Below, piece by piece: positions 25,159 through 35,227 of a DNA stretch of 64,000 bases. The DNA lies in the NCBI RefSeq assembly GCF_900115015.1, contig NZ_FOUZ01000010.1, forward strand, positions 103,652 to 167,651. Reading direction: 5' to 3'. Below the pieces are notes generated by a model. It searched no databases. It was given only the letters and a program-made list of their open reading frames with translations, and had not been told where the DNA came from. Source of the DNA: Algoriella xinjiangensis (GTDB lineage: Bacteria > Bacteroidota > Bacteroidia > Flavobacteriales > Weeksellaceae). A program made the translations under genes and the position numbers. Position 1 is the stretch's first letter. The number at the start of each line of letters is the position of its first letter.

Positions 25159-25244
25159 AGGATTATTTTTGAAACACACAACACATTCTCATAATCCTTA
25201 CAAAACACATACAATTATTTATTGTATTGATAATAAATACATTA

Positions 25245-26660
25245 CTAACAGTCGGCAATGTTAACTGCAACAGCCAGACCTCCTTCCGAAGTTTCTTTGT
25301 ACTTATTATTCATATCTTTTGCAGTTTCCCACATCGTATTTACGACTTTATCTAAGGGCACTTTTACAGTTAATGGATCTGTATCTAATGCCAATTCTGC
25401 TGCATTTATAGCTTTTATTGCGCCCATAGCGTTACGCTCAATACAAGGAATTTGTACCAAACCACCAATCGGATCACATGTTAAACCTAAATGATGCTCC
25501 ATTGCAATTTCTGCTGCTATTGTAACTTGAGCTGGTGATCCGCCCATTAATTCGCACAAAGCTGCTGCTGCCATTGCAGATGAAACGCCAATTTCTGCTT
25601 GACAACCTCCCATTGCTGCCGAAATTGTTGCTCCTTTTTTAAATATAGAACCAATTACACCAGCAGTTGTTAAAAATTGTTCGATTTCTTTTTGACCTCC
25701 TTTATGATTTTCGATTACCAAATAGTACATCAAAACGGCAGGTATTACACCAGCACTTCCGTTTGTAGGTGCAGTTACAACTCTACCCAACGAAGCATTA
25801 ACCTCGTTTACAGCAAGAGCAAAACAACTAACCCATTTCAGGATTTGACGAAAATATACTTTTGTTTTACGAATAGAAGTGATCCATTCTTGTGGTGTTG
25901 AATATGGTGTTGAACCTTTTAAATTATTATGCATTTCGAATGCACGTCGTTTAACATTCAAACCTCCTGGTAATATGCCTTCTGTATGACAACCAATGTA
26001 CATACACTCTAACATTGTTTCCCAAATACGTTTTAATTCGTAGCTAATTTCGTCTTCTGTTCGAATTGTTTTCTCGTTTTCGAACATGATTTCAGAAATA
26101 GTCTTATTTTCTTGGTCACAAAATGCAAGTAATTCTGTTGATGTATTAAACAAAAACGGAAAAGCGCACGTGATATCTGAAGAAGAAGACAAATCATCTT
26201 CTTTTGTAAAAAAACCTCCTCCTATTGAATAGAATGTTGAAGAATATTCTTCTGATTCGTAATAAGCTGTAAAAGTTAAACCATTTGCATGAAATGGTAA
26301 AAATTCGCGGTTAAAAACAATGTCACTTTTTGGGTTAAAATTCACTAAAAATTTATTTCCAAAATTTAATTGTTCTTTTTCATTAATCGTATTAATGATT
26401 GATGAAATATCGTCAATTGGAATATATTCTGGATCTGCTCCACTCAATCCCAACATCACCGCATAATCAGTTGCATGTCCTTTACCTGTCAAAGATAAAG
26501 ATCCATATAAATCTACACGTACACGCGAGATTTTATCAAATATAGAAGCTGCTTCTAATTCTTTTAGAAAAGCTTCTGCGGCGCGCCAAGGTCCCAAAGT
26601 ATGCGAACTTGAAGGTCCTACGCCGATTTTTAGCATATCAAATACCGAAATACAATCCAT
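25245..26660 (-). CDS. sdaA: L-serine ammonia-lyase (iron-sulfur serine dehydratase)
   Basis: 471 aa single-chain enzyme converting L-serine to pyruvate and ammonia. It joins the beta domain (opening [22 protein letters not shown]) to the alpha catalytic domain. The three Cys expected to bind the [4Fe-4S] cluster are seen in [17 protein letters not shown] and VQIPCIERN. Length and order match the fused bacterial type. It is a single gene with its own promoter. Confidence 0.95.
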   Translation of the reverse strand: MDCISVFDMLKIGVGPSSSHTLGPWRAAEAFLKELEAASIFDKISRVRVDLYGSLSLTGKGHATDYAVMLGLSGADPEYIPIDDISSIINTINEKEQLNFGNKFLVNFNPKSDIVFNREFLPFHANGLTFTAYYESEEYSSTFYSIGGGFFTKEDDLSSSSDITCAFPFLFNTSTELLAFCDQENKTISEIMFENEKTIRTEDEISYELKRIWETMLECMYIGCHTEGILPGGLNVKRRAFEMHNNLKGSTPYSTPQEWITSIRKTKVYFRQILKWVSCFALAVNEVNASLGRVVTAPTNGSAGVIPAVLMYYLVIENHKGGQKEIEQFLTTAGVIGSIFKKGATISAAMGGCQAEIGVSSAMAAAALCELMGGSPAQVTIAAEIAMEHHLGLTCDPIGGLVQIPCIERNAMGAIKAINAAELALDTDPLTVKVPLDKVVNTMWETAKDMNNKYKETSEGGLAVAVNIADC

Positions 26661-26693
26661 ATTGTACTTTATTTACATTTTTTCCACACCTTA

Positions 26694-26701
26694 CAAATAT
26701 A
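26694..26701 (-). promoter_or_regulatory. Predicted -7 element of sdaA
   Basis: TATATTTG (minus strand 26701-26694) is an exact TAnnTTTG match, giving a leader of about 27 nt. No clear -33 element. Confidence 0.45.
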
Positions 26702-26819
26702 GCCGTTAAATTTTCATATTCGCTTTGTTTAGCGACTATTTTTGTTAATTTGGGAATGATTTAACCTTAAAATATTCAAGTTGAATAGGTTTGATGCTTA
26801 ATCTTTTTGAAATTGAGAA

Positions 26820-26857
26820 TAAAAAAAATGGTTTCGAATATCGAAACCATTTTTCTA
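26820..26857 (-). terminator. Intrinsic terminator after the membrane-protein gene
   Basis: Stem AAAATGGTTTCGA / TCGAAACCATTTT with T runs possible on both strands; it lies 19 bases after the stop at 26876. Confidence 0.8.
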
Positions 26858-26875
26858 TTTAATAAATAATTATAA

Positions 26876-27361
26876 TTACTTGAATTTATACCAATATGGA
26901 TAAATAATTGCCAAACCATAACCGATAAACACAAACAATGCAAACATTGTAAAAAGTGTTCCATCTGCCATAAATTCTGGCTGCATTGCTGCAGAAATAA
27001 ACAATGTTGCTACAACCATGTAAACACCTACTTTTTTGTACGCATTTACCATAAAAATACCTACTAAAGCTAATAATCCTAAAACAATAGTTGCAATTGG
27101 ATACCATTTTGGCATTGCTGGTGCATCATCATTCATTATTTGTCGAAACAAATAATCGTTGGTAACAAATAATTCGTAACCTCGATAAAGAATACTCAAA
27201 ATCAAAAAGATCATTAAAAAAATCATTGATTTGAACAAGAATGATCTATCATTTCCTTGGTGTTTTATTTTTTCAGATTTTGTATTATCTGACATTAAAA
27301 CATCCGAATCAAAGATATCTTCTCTTTCTTTATCGCTTTTTGTATTGATTTGATCTGTCAT
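26876..27361 (-). CDS. Conserved membrane protein of unknown function
   Basis: 161 aa. The first 45 residues are acidic and polar, followed by four predicted helices (near 44-62, 87-105, 109-125, 134-154). The C-terminus is YPYWYKFK. No family recognised. Its ATG is 12 bases after the NrtR-like stop, so it is the last gene of the lrp - nrtR-like - membrane protein run. Confidence 0.7.
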   Translation of the reverse strand: MTDQINTKSDKEREDIFDSDVLMSDNTKSEKIKHQGNDRSFLFKSMIFLMIFLILSILYRGYELFVTNDYLFRQIMNDDAPAMPKWYPIATIVLGLLALVGIFMVNAYKKVGVYMVVATLFISAAMQPEFMADGTLFTMFALFVFIGYGLAIIYPYWYKFK

Positions 27362-27373
27362 AACTTCTTTCTT

Positions 27374-28075
27374 TTAGAAAAGGAAATCGTATCCTTTTAA
27401 GCTTAATTTTTCGTATTTTTCTTCGTCAAAACGGTATAGTTTTGATACTTTACGATGTTGCTTAGGATCGGTTGTATTTCCTGTTTCGATAATTAAATTA
27501 GAGTTAAAAATTTTCTTTCTAAAATTTCGTTTATCCAATTCTCTATTCAATGCTTTTTCGTATAAACTTTGTAATTGCGCAATTGTAAATTCGTCTCCTA
27601 ATAAATTAAATCCAACTGGGCGACGCTTTACACGACGCTTTACACGCTCTTTTGCGTATTGAACAATTTCATTATGATCAAAAGCTAAATCTGGTACTCT
27701 ATCGTAAGCATACCATTCGCCTCCTTGCGATTTTACTTTTTCTTGTATTTGCGGCGTCAATTTTACCAAGGCATAATACGCAACATTAACAACACGCCCT
27801 AATGGGTTTCTAAAAACTTTTGTAAAAGCTTTTAACTGTTCTATATATGTTTGATGTTCGTCGTAAGCAATTTTCTCTATTAACAATTCGTGAATTGCCT
27901 GATCGTTACTTACAGTTGGCGCAATATATTTACCAGGTAAAACCAATGCTCCTTTAAAAGGATCGTTTAGTTTTTTATAAACCAATATTTTCAGCTCCTC
28001 TCCATCAAACCCGAAAAGCACGAGACTTGAACACAGCGCGACCTGAAAATATTTTGCTTTTTCTTCGTCTGTCAT
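27374..28075 (-). CDS. NrtR-like regulator: degenerate Nudix domain with C-terminal winged helix
   Basis: 233 aa. The N-terminal half has the Nudix fold (VALCSSLVLFGFDGEELKIL, LPGKYIAPTVSNDQAIHELL), but the catalytic Nudix box is broken. The first Glu after GX5 is Thr, the Arg is His and the second Glu of the EE pair is Lys, so hydrolysis is unlikely. The C-terminal 75 residues (LGDEFTIAQLQSLYEKALNR, KRNFRKKIFNSNLI) form the winged helix seen in NrtR, which binds ADP-ribose and controls NAD or pentose genes. The ligand here is unknown. It lies 31 bases after lrp and 12 before a membrane-protein gene. Confidence 0.8.
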   Translation of the reverse strand: MTDEEKAKYFQVALCSSLVLFGFDGEELKILVYKKLNDPFKGALVLPGKYIAPTVSNDQAIHELLIEKIAYDEHQTYIEQLKAFTKVFRNPLGRVVNVAYYALVKLTPQIQEKVKSQGGEWYAYDRVPDLAFDHNEIVQYAKERVKRRVKRRPVGFNLLGDEFTIAQLQSLYEKALNRELDKRNFRKKIFNSNLIIETGNTTDPKQHRKVSKLYRFDEEKYEKLSLKGYDFLF

Positions 28076-28106
28076 TTTGTGGAATGATTAAATTCGTAAT
28101 TTAAGT

Positions 28107-28577
28107 TCAGTGAAAGATTGAATGCATCAATCTGTTTTTATCATTAAATGATTCTTCTAACGAAATCATCGATTCTGTTCTTAAAACGTCATCAATTTGA
28201 TCAATTTTATAAATAACCTCTTTTGCATCAGAAGTATCTCTTGCTCTAATTTTGCAGAAGATGTTATATTTACCCGAAACCACGTGTACAACCGTAACAT
28301 TTGGTATTTTGTACAACTCGTCGATAACTTTTTGAGTTTTATTTGTCTTAGTTAACAATAAACCTACATAAGCAACAAACTGATACCCCATTTTATCGTA
28401 ATCCGTAATCAGTGTTGTTCCTTTGATGATTCCCGCTTCCTCTAATTTTTTGACACGTACATGAATTGTTCCAGCAGAAACATTCATTTTTTTTGCTATT
28501 TCTGTAAATGGCATTCTTGTATTGTCAATCAAATACATCAAAATTTTCTTATCAACATCATCAATTATGTAATTCAT
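28107..28577 (-). CDS. Lrp/AsnC family transcriptional regulator
   Basis: 156 aa. N-terminal helix-turn-helix (DDVDKKILMYLIDNTRMPF, SAGTIHVRVKKLEEAGIIKG) and C-terminal RAM ligand-binding domain (FVAYVGLLLTKTNKTQKVIDE, VSGKYNIFCKIRARD). These form octamers that respond to amino acids. It heads the run lrp - nrtR-like - membrane protein. A candidate sRNA is transcribed divergently from the same intergenic region. Confidence 0.93.
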   Translation of the reverse strand: MNYIIDDVDKKILMYLIDNTRMPFTEIAKKMNVSAGTIHVRVKKLEEAGIIKGTTLITDYDKMGYQFVAYVGLLLTKTNKTQKVIDELYKIPNVTVVHVVSGKYNIFCKIRARDTSDAKEVIYKIDQIDDVLRTESMISLEESFNDKNRLMHSIFH

Positions 28578-28633
28578 TTTCTTAGTTTTTGACTATTATT
28601 ATTATTTTAATAAAAAATCTAATTAATTTTTAG

Positions 28634-28641
28634 CAAAAATA
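28634..28641 (-). promoter_or_regulatory. Predicted -7 element of lrp
   Basis: TATTTTTG (minus strand 28641-28634) is an exact TAnnTTTG match; leader of about 50 nt. Confidence 0.4.
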
Positions 28642-28693
28642 TAAATAATACAAACAAACATCAAAATATTTTTTAATGATTTATTTAATATTT

Positions 28694-28701
28694 TACTTTT
28701 G
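28694..28701 (+). promoter_or_regulatory. Predicted -7 element of an orphan sRNA
   Basis: TACTTTTG on the plus strand is an exact TAnnTTTG match with no gene downstream on this strand before the terminator at 28754-28787. Start near 28708. Confidence 0.4.
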
Positions 28702-28707
28702 TTGTAA

Positions 28708-28787
28708 TAATAGTTCAAAAAAGAAAGAACTAATCACTTTTGTTTGTTTGCGCGAGTTTATTGTCTAACCACAATAAACTCTTTTTT
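28708..28787 (+). ncRNA. Candidate small RNA divergent from lrp
   Basis: About 80 nt, plus strand, between two minus-strand genes (lrp and tamB). It begins with a hairpin AGTTC / GAACT (about 28709-28729), has a U-rich linker (CACTTTTGTTTGTTTG), and ends in a strong terminator. No ORF with a start codon spans it. The layout equals that of the candidate at 1421-1502. Divergence from a regulator gene is a common arrangement for regulatory sRNAs. No family match was recognised. Confidence 0.5.
28754..28787 (+). terminator. Orphan plus-strand intrinsic terminator
   Basis: Perfect 10-bp stem GAGTTTATTG / CAATAAACTC, 8-base loop, six T. On the minus strand no T run follows, so it does not serve tamB, whose stop codon is at 28790. 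Confidence 0.8.
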
Positions 28788-28789
28788 AT

Positions 28790-31700
28790 TTATCTGATTC
28801 TCACCAAACCTCTGCGCGCACTTTTTGGTTTTGCAACCTCAGTTTTTTGATATGAAACCTTTGTAGAATCTTTTAAATTTTGTCGAATAGAATCTATTCG
28901 TTTTTCTTCAGCTTTTGGCATTTTATAAGTCGGAACAGAATCTAACGAGATTTGTTTTGAGTCTGATGATTTATTTTTTGATTTATTTTGACGCTCCTCT
29001 AATCCTAAAAATCCTCTGAATGTGTCAAAATTCTTGTTGTACATAATTCCTACACCAAAACTTTGATTCAGATTATTATTCATTCCAGGAAGTAAACCAA
29101 ATGTTGTTGGTTTTGTAAAAGCTTTCAATAATAATGAACCATTATTTACTCTAGATATATCATAGGTTACATCAAAATTACCATCAAAAGTTTCTTGTAC
29201 ATTTCTGTTATTTGTAACCGCAATACCATACGAACCTTTTACGCTTAAACGATTATTGATTTGATAAGAAACTGACGTTCTAATTTTATCATTTGTAAGC
29301 GATTGCTCGCTCCCACCAACGTATTCCATCTGTATATCAACATCGCTCGCAATAGAAGACAACATACCTGCAATGGTAGAAAGACCAATATCTGCCGCTG
29401 TACTGGTTACACCTGATTGTACAGCAGATGCATCTCCAAATTTACCCGTCAATAAAATGTAGCTAAACTGCAACATTTGTTCTTCGGTATTTGCACGAAA
29501 TTTAGATTGTAACTGAGAATTAATATCCGAACCTGCATTTGGAATAGATAATCCAAAGTCAATAATTGGTTTTTTAAGTGTTTCTGATATATTAATCGAT
29601 AAAATCGCATCATAAATTTGAGAGAAACCAATTCCTAAATAATCTCCAACATTAGATACAGAACGTTGATACTCAGCCGCAATATTAATTGTTGCATCTA
29701 ATGGATTACCTGCAAATTGCACAGATGATCCTTTTTTAATTTTAAAATCTTTTGGTAAAACTGGAATTTGTCTAAACTCGTACGTTCCACTTTCTATATT
29801 ATATACACCCGTTAAACTTAATCCTGTATTGTTTAAGAAAAAGCGAAGATTTTCTGCAGTTCCTCTTGCCGAAGCCTTATCATTAGTCGCCGCATCAAAA
29901 ATTAGGTTAACCATTGCATTTGGATATGCATTTATATTTACATCAACCGTCATTCCTTTTGGCGCGCGCACGTTGTCTTTTCCGTTTGCATCTTTCTTTT
30001 TAAGATCTGGCACAAAACGAACCAAATGATTTTCGGCTTCAATTGTTGTACTTCCTGTGTTAATTGTTAACTCAGAATTCCCTACAACTGTCGCATCACC
30101 AGAAATCTCTAATTCTTCTACTGGTCCAAACATTGAAACATCTCCTTTCGCAAATATTTTACCATAAAACAATTCGTTTTCGCGAATACTTGTATTCATT
30201 ACCAACAAATTATCCGTGTCAAATTGTAAATTGAGACCCCATTTACTTAAGTTTCTGAAAAGTATCGCACCATCCACTTTTCCTTTTGTATTATGCGCTG
30301 TGTCTTTAAAATTAATATCATTAAGCATAATAATTCCTTGTCCACTTCCCTTTTTAGAAACAAACAAATCATTTTCGCCTTCAAATAAATAATCAGTTCC
30401 AAGAAAATTAACTTTCAACCCAAGATCTTTTGCCACTAAAGTTCCGTTAAGATTTGGTAAATCTACTGGCCCATCAATGTGAACATCGCCCGATAAAGTT
30501 CCGCGCATGTTAGAGAAAACGGTTTTTAAGAAGCCTTCTAAAAAGTCAATATGAAAATCATCTAAATTGGCATCAACATTTAGCTCTGGACCGGTTGGTT
30601 TACTGATAATATCACCTCGCGCAATCAATGATTCTATCTGCTCTTTCTGCAAACTCATGTCAAAATTAAACACTTTATCAGCAACATTATAACCTCCGTT
30701 TAGGGTTAAATTACCAAGCTCAAAATCGTTTAATCCAAGGTTATCAATTTTAGCTTCTAAAGTCGGTTCTAGCTTTTCTTTGGTACGAACTACATTTACT
30801 TTTCCGTTTGCAACACCTACAATTTTCAGGTTATTAAGTAATGTTTTTGGAATAATTTTTTCTAAATGAAGATCATTAAAATCTGCATTAAAATCATAAT
30901 CTTCCTTATTTTTATATAAACCACTAATTTTAAGAAATTGCTCTTCCGATTCTAACGAAAAATCTTCAACTTTTAATGAATTATTAACTCTATTAAAAAT
31001 CATTCGGTTAGAGTTTGCATCATTCATATGATTAATCGTCCATCGTGTCGAATCAATTTGAATTGTTGATGGCGAAAATCCGAAGATTAAATCGTTGTCA
31101 TTTTGTACAGTATGAAATAAATTTAGATTAAATAGAATCGGGTTTTTCTTTCCGATATTAAAATCAGTTGTTAAAACCAACGTATCATTTTTCGGAATCG
31201 AGTTAATATTAAGCGCATTAAGCGTTACACCACTCACTTTTAAACTATCAATTTTTGCATTAAGCGTTGGCACTTCTGCAATTGTATTTAGATTAACTTT
31301 TGACTGAAACAATTGTATTCCAGCATATTTTATTCCTGGCGTATCTAAATTTGCTTCTAATTGATTTTTATTTCCATCAATAAAACCTTTAATCGTCGTT
31401 TCTGGTTCTATTTGAATTGATGGATCAATGTATTTTAATAAATTTTGTTGTACATAAACATCAAATGCGAAAGATTGATTTGGCGAAACTTTTTTGTGTC
31501 GGAAAGATGGCACCAAATTAACCAACGAATTATTGATAACATTTGCAATTTCAGTCACATTAAAACGTCCATCTAAAGTCGCACGCATATAATCTGGCAC
31601 ATCGACTGTCATTATTTTATGCGCACCATTTATCTGAGAATTCACGTTAACATGAGCCAATTCTAAGGTATCTTTTTTAGATCGGAAATAAAGGTTTTTA

Positions 31701-33385
31701 ATATCTACATTTCCATTAAAATCGTTGATATTTGTCAATCTAAAATCACCAACAACATCACCGCGAACTACTGCTCCTAGGTTTTTCGTTAACCCAAGAA
31801 AATCTAAGTTTACATTTCTAATATTTGATGTAAAATCAAAGTCATACGGTTTTCCACTAAAATTAATTTTACCCTTTAAGCTTGCATTCAAATTTGGATC
31901 TTTGATATCAAATAAACCATTAAACTGGTAATTTTTAACCAAACCATCAACCGTAATATTTTGATAGCGTTTTCCCATCAAATCCATATAACGCAAAGTT
32001 CCGTCTACATCTAAATTTATAGTTTTAAGATCAGTTCCTTTACCATCAAAACGTAATTTACCACTTACAAAACCTAAATCTTTGGCTTGTGTAATTTGGC
32101 GTAAATTAAGGTTTTTAGCATCCAAAGTTCCTTTATAAATCATGGTCTTCGGCGTTTTGTAATTACGCAATTGCGCTCGTACATCAGCATCGCCCAAACC
32201 AGTTACGGCATAACCACTAATGTTAACATCGGTCGGATTAAGCAAAAGATCACCTCGATAATTCATGTTTCCAAAACGAGATAACATATTCGGAATTTTC
32301 TTCGAAACAAACGTTGGTAAAAGATTAATTACTTTTTGATAAGATGTATTGATTTTTGCGTTTTTAGTACTAAATCTAAGCTTAGAACCATTCATCATAT
32401 CTTGCAATTGCAAACGCGATGCACCAACATAATTATCGCCACCGTTTAATTCAAAATCAGTAAACGTCAAATTATTTAGTGTTCCGTTTACTTTTCCGTA
32501 CACATTAACCGAAGAATTTTTATCGAAAAGTGGTGTAAAATATCTTATCTCTTTAAAATTAATTACAGAACCACGGTCAAAGAAAACATCCCAATTTACT
32601 TTATTATTAAAATCGGACATATCTGCCGGTTGATTATAACTCAACAAAAGATTTCCATTAAGCACAGATGTATTTGTACGAAGATTTAAATTTCCTACTC
32701 TAATTTCTTTTTTAGAATAGTGTACATCTCCCGTAAAGTTCTGAACTGTGTATGTTTCTTTATTTCGTTCGGCTACGAAGCAAAAATTTTCTAATTTTCC
32801 AGTGATATCAGAATCAACCAATTTAAATTTACTTACCGCAATATTTACTTGTTTTGCATCTAACCAAACATTGCCCGAATTTTGATTAACGATAGAAACT
32901 TTACCTTCTTCAATTAAAAAATCACCATCAAGTTTGAATATTTTTTTAGGATCTTTTGGCTTATCAGAACTAAAACCATTAATAAATTTCACGAAATTAC
33001 TTACCGAATCATTTTTATACGTAATTACACGAATTTCGGGTTGTACTAATTTTACTTCGCTCAAATCAATGTGATCTTTTTTGATTCCTGGCAGCAAAGT
33101 CCAAACATTAATGGTCGTTTGCAAGTCTTTAGCTTTCAGAAAATCATAATTATGATCATCTTTTATCGTAACACCGTACAAATGTATACGTCCAAAAAAA
33201 TCAATATCAACAGATTTGACATTCATTTTTGTGTTCAACGATTTATTTAATTTTTCTAAGGCGAAATGAGCTATTTTGGTCTGAATAGCAGGAATTTGAA
33301 TTGCAATTACCACCGTTAAAACAAGCGTTAAAACAAGTATTAACAAAGGCAAAATAATTCTTCCTATTCGTCTGACTATTTTCAA
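28790..33385 (-). CDS. tamB: Translocation and assembly module protein TamB
   Basis: 1531 aa, very large AsmA/TamB-type protein. One N-terminal membrane helix (about residues 7-30) anchors it in the inner membrane. The long middle is a repetitive beta-rich taco-like groove crossing the periplasm. The C-terminal 400 residues are the TamB (DUF490) domain, with SVQFAGNPLDATINIAAEY and LGIGFSQIYDAILSINISETL. The tail after about residue 1470 is basic and Ser/Lys-rich. It is thought to move phospholipids or help assemble outer-membrane proteins with a TamA/BamA partner. Single long gene, divergent from tsaD. Confidence 0.93.
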   Translation of the reverse strand: MKIVRRIGRIILPLLILVLTLVLTVVIAIQIPAIQTKIAHFALEKLNKSLNTKMNVKSVDIDFFGRIHLYGVTIKDDHNYDFLKAKDLQTTINVWTLLPGIKKDHIDLSEVKLVQPEIRVITYKNDSVSNFVKFINGFSSDKPKDPKKIFKLDGDFLIEEGKVSIVNQNSGNVWLDAKQVNIAVSKFKLVDSDITGKLENFCFVAERNKETYTVQNFTGDVHYSKKEIRVGNLNLRTNTSVLNGNLLLSYNQPADMSDFNNKVNWDVFFDRGSVINFKEIRYFTPLFDKNSSVNVYGKVNGTLNNLTFTDFELNGGDNYVGASRLQLQDMMNGSKLRFSTKNAKINTSYQKVINLLPTFVSKKIPNMLSRFGNMNYRGDLLLNPTDVNISGYAVTGLGDADVRAQLRNYKTPKTMIYKGTLDAKNLNLRQITQAKDLGFVSGKLRFDGKGTDLKTINLDVDGTLRYMDLMGKRYQNITVDGLVKNYQFNGLFDIKDPNLNASLKGKINFSGKPYDFDFTSNIRNVNLDFLGLTKNLGAVVRGDVVGDFRLTNINDFNGNVDIKNLYFRSKKDTLELAHVNVNSQINGAHKIMTVDVPDYMRATLDGRFNVTEIANVINNSLVNLVPSFRHKKVSPNQSFAFDVYVQQNLLKYIDPSIQIEPETTIKGFIDGNKNQLEANLDTPGIKYAGIQLFQSKVNLNTIAEVPTLNAKIDSLKVSGVTLNALNINSIPKNDTLVLTTDFNIGKKNPILFNLNLFHTVQNDNDLIFGFSPSTIQIDSTRWTINHMNDANSNRMIFNRVNNSLKVEDFSLESEEQFLKISGLYKNKEDYDFNADFNDLHLEKIIPKTLLNNLKIVGVANGKVNVVRTKEKLEPTLEAKIDNLGLNDFELGNLTLNGGYNVADKVFNFDMSLQKEQIESLIARGDIISKPTGPELNVDANLDDFHIDFLEGFLKTVFSNMRGTLSGDVHIDGPVDLPNLNGTLVAKDLGLKVNFLGTDYLFEGENDLFVSKKGSGQGIIMLNDINFKDTAHNTKGKVDGAILFRNLSKWGLNLQFDTDNLLVMNTSIRENELFYGKIFAKGDVSMFGPVEELEISGDATVVGNSELTINTGSTTIEAENHLVRFVPDLKKKDANGKDNVRAPKGMTVDVNINAYPNAMVNLIFDAATNDKASARGTAENLRFFLNNTGLSLTGVYNIESGTYEFRQIPVLPKDFKIKKGSSVQFAGNPLDATINIAAEYQRSVSNVGDYLGIGFSQIYDAILSINISETLKKPIIDFGLSIPNAGSDINSQLQSKFRANTEEQMLQFSYILLTGKFGDASAVQSGVTSTAADIGLSTIAGMLSSIASDVDIQMEYVGGSEQSLTNDKIRTSVSYQINNRLSVKGSYGIAVTNNRNVQETFDGNFDVTYDISRVNNGSLLLKAFTKPTTFGLLPGMNNNLNQSFGVGIMYNKNFDTFRGFLGLEERQNKSKNKSSDSKQISLDSVPTYKMPKAEEKRIDSIRQNLKDSTKVSYQKTEVAKPKSARRGLVRIR

Positions 33386-33448
33386 TGGTTTAAATTTACG
33401 ATATTTGCAGTGTAAAAATAAGTTATAAATTTTATTCTACAAGGAATT

Positions 33449-34468
33449 ATGAGCGTTAAAAACTACATTTTAGCCATAGAATCTTCTTGTGATGATACAG
33501 GCGCAGCAATCATTTGCGAAAATGAGATCATTTCTAATGTTGTTGCAAGCCAAAAAATTCACGAGTTATATGGTGGCGTAGTACCAGAATTAGCATCGAG
33601 AGCACATCAACAAAATATTGTTCCCGTAGTAGATCAAGCCCTAAAACAGGCAAATATCACCAAAGAAAATCTAAAAGCAATTGCGTACACGCGTGGTCCA
33701 GGATTGATGGGATCTCTTTTAGTTGGCGGAAGTTTTGCAAAATCTTTCAGTCAATCTCTAAATATTCCATTGATTGAAGTTAATCACATGCAAGCACATA
33801 TTTTGGCAAATTTTATAGAAGATGCCAACGATGAAAAACCTACTTTTCCTTTTTTATGTTTAACGGTTAGTGGTGGACACACGCAAATTGTTAAAATAAA
33901 CGATTATTTTGACATGGAAATTTTGGGTGAAACTATAGATGACGCTGCTGGAGAAGCTTTTGATAAAGCAGGTAAAATTCTAAATTTACCTTATCCTGCA
34001 GGTCCAATTATTGATCAAAAATCTAAAATTGGAAATCCTAAAAAATTCAAATTTGCGAAACCAAGAGTTGACGGTTTAAATTTTAGTTTTAGTGGATTTA
34101 AAACATCCGTTTTATATTTTATTCAGAAAGAAGTGAAGATCAATCCAAACTTTATCGAAGAAAATATTGATGATTTATGCGCTTCTATACAACACACTAT
34201 CGTAAATATTTTGATGGAAAAAGTAAAAAAAGCAACCGAAGAAACTGGAATTAATCAAATTGCAATAGCAGGTGGAGTTTCGGCAAATTCGGAAATTCGT
34301 CAACGATTAAAAGAAGGAAAAACTACATTTGGCTGGAAAACTTTTATCCCTAAATTTGCTTATACAACAGACAATGCTGCGATGATTGCAATGGTTGGAT
34401 CGTTAAAATACGACCGCGAAATATTTACAGAAAATACAGCAAAATCTGTTGCTAAATACCATATCTAA
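33449..34468 (+). CDS. tsaD: tRNA N6-adenosine threonylcarbamoyltransferase
   Basis: 339 aa. Transfers threonylcarbamoyl from its adenylate to A37 of ANN-decoding tRNAs, working with TsaB and TsaE. ASKHA fold with AIESSCDDTGAAII at the start, the metal-binding HxxxH in VNHMQAHILAN near residues 111-119, SGGHTQIV, and AGGVSANSEIRQRL. Its stop overlaps the rsmE ATG by one base. Confidence 0.97.
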   Translation: MSVKNYILAIESSCDDTGAAIICENEIISNVVASQKIHELYGGVVPELASRAHQQNIVPVVDQALKQANITKENLKAIAYTRGPGLMGSLLVGGSFAKSFSQSLNIPLIEVNHMQAHILANFIEDANDEKPTFPFLCLTVSGGHTQIVKINDYFDMEILGETIDDAAGEAFDKAGKILNLPYPAGPIIDQKSKIGNPKKFKFAKPRVDGLNFSFSGFKTSVLYFIQKEVKINPNFIEENIDDLCASIQHTIVNILMEKVKKATEETGINQIAIAGGVSANSEIRQRLKEGKTTFGWKTFIPKFAYTTDNAAMIAMVGSLKYDREIFTENTAKSVAKYHI

Positions 34469-35175
34469 TGAAATTATTTTTTGGAGAAATAAACCAAGAT
34501 TCAGCAATCTTAAGCGAAGAAGAAAGTCATCATTTTGCAAAAGTTTTACGTGGAAATGAAGGCGATAAAATTCATGTAACAGACGGAAAAGGAAACATGG
34601 CCGAATGCGAAGTCGTTTCTGTTTCTAAAAAAGCTGTTGAAGCAAAAATCATTGATTTAAAAACAGATTTCGAAAAGAAAAATTATTATTTACACGTTGC
34701 GATTGCTCCAACAAAAACAATGGAACGTTTAGAATTTTTCTTAGAAAAAGCAACTGAAATTGGAATTGATGAGATTACTTTTTTACAAAGTTTTCATTCT
34801 GAACGAAAAAACATAAAACTAGAACGTATTGAAAAAATTGTGCAATCTGCAACAAAACAATCGTTAAAAGCCTATTTACCAAAAGTAAATGATTTGACAA
34901 AATTTACTGATTTTGTTAAAACAGATTTTACAAATTTCACCAAATGTATTGCACATTGTGAGGCAGATATTACACGAACGCCTTTCGAAAATGTATTGCA
35001 GACAAAACCTCAACATATTTTGATTATGATTGGTCCTGAAGGTGATTTTTCTCGAGATGAAATTCTTTTAGCACAAGAAAATAATTTTACTGGAATTAGC
35101 TTAGGACAACAACGTTTTCGTACAGAAACTGCTGCATTACAAGCGGTTTTTGCAACTGATTGGGAATTGAAATAA
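34468..35175 (+). CDS. rsmE: 16S rRNA (uracil-1498-N3)-methyltransferase
   Basis: 235 aa SPOUT-class methyltransferase with N-terminal PUA-like domain (HFAKVLRGNEGDKIHVTDGKG). The knot region shows IMIGPEGDFSRDEI and ISLGQQRFRTETAA, the SAM-binding signatures of RsmE. It methylates U1498 of 16S rRNA. Coupled to tsaD and followed by a terminator. Confidence 0.95.
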   Translation: MKLFFGEINQDSAILSEEESHHFAKVLRGNEGDKIHVTDGKGNMAECEVVSVSKKAVEAKIIDLKTDFEKKNYYLHVAIAPTKTMERLEFFLEKATEIGIDEITFLQSFHSERKNIKLERIEKIVQSATKQSLKAYLPKVNDLTKFTDFVKTDFTNFTKCIAHCEADITRTPFENVLQTKPQHILIMIGPEGDFSRDEILLAQENNFTGISLGQQRFRTETAALQAVFATDWELK

Positions 35176-35187
35176 CAAATAATATCA

Positions 35188-35224
35188 CTAAAAAAGCCGA
35201 ATCAATGATTCGGCTTTTTTTTTA
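35188..35224 (+). terminator. Bidirectional intrinsic terminator
   Basis: Stem AAAAAGCCGAATC / GATTCGGCTTTTT with T run; between rsmE (+) and the ScfR-type regulator (-). Confidence 0.85.
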
Positions 35225-35227
35225 TAT

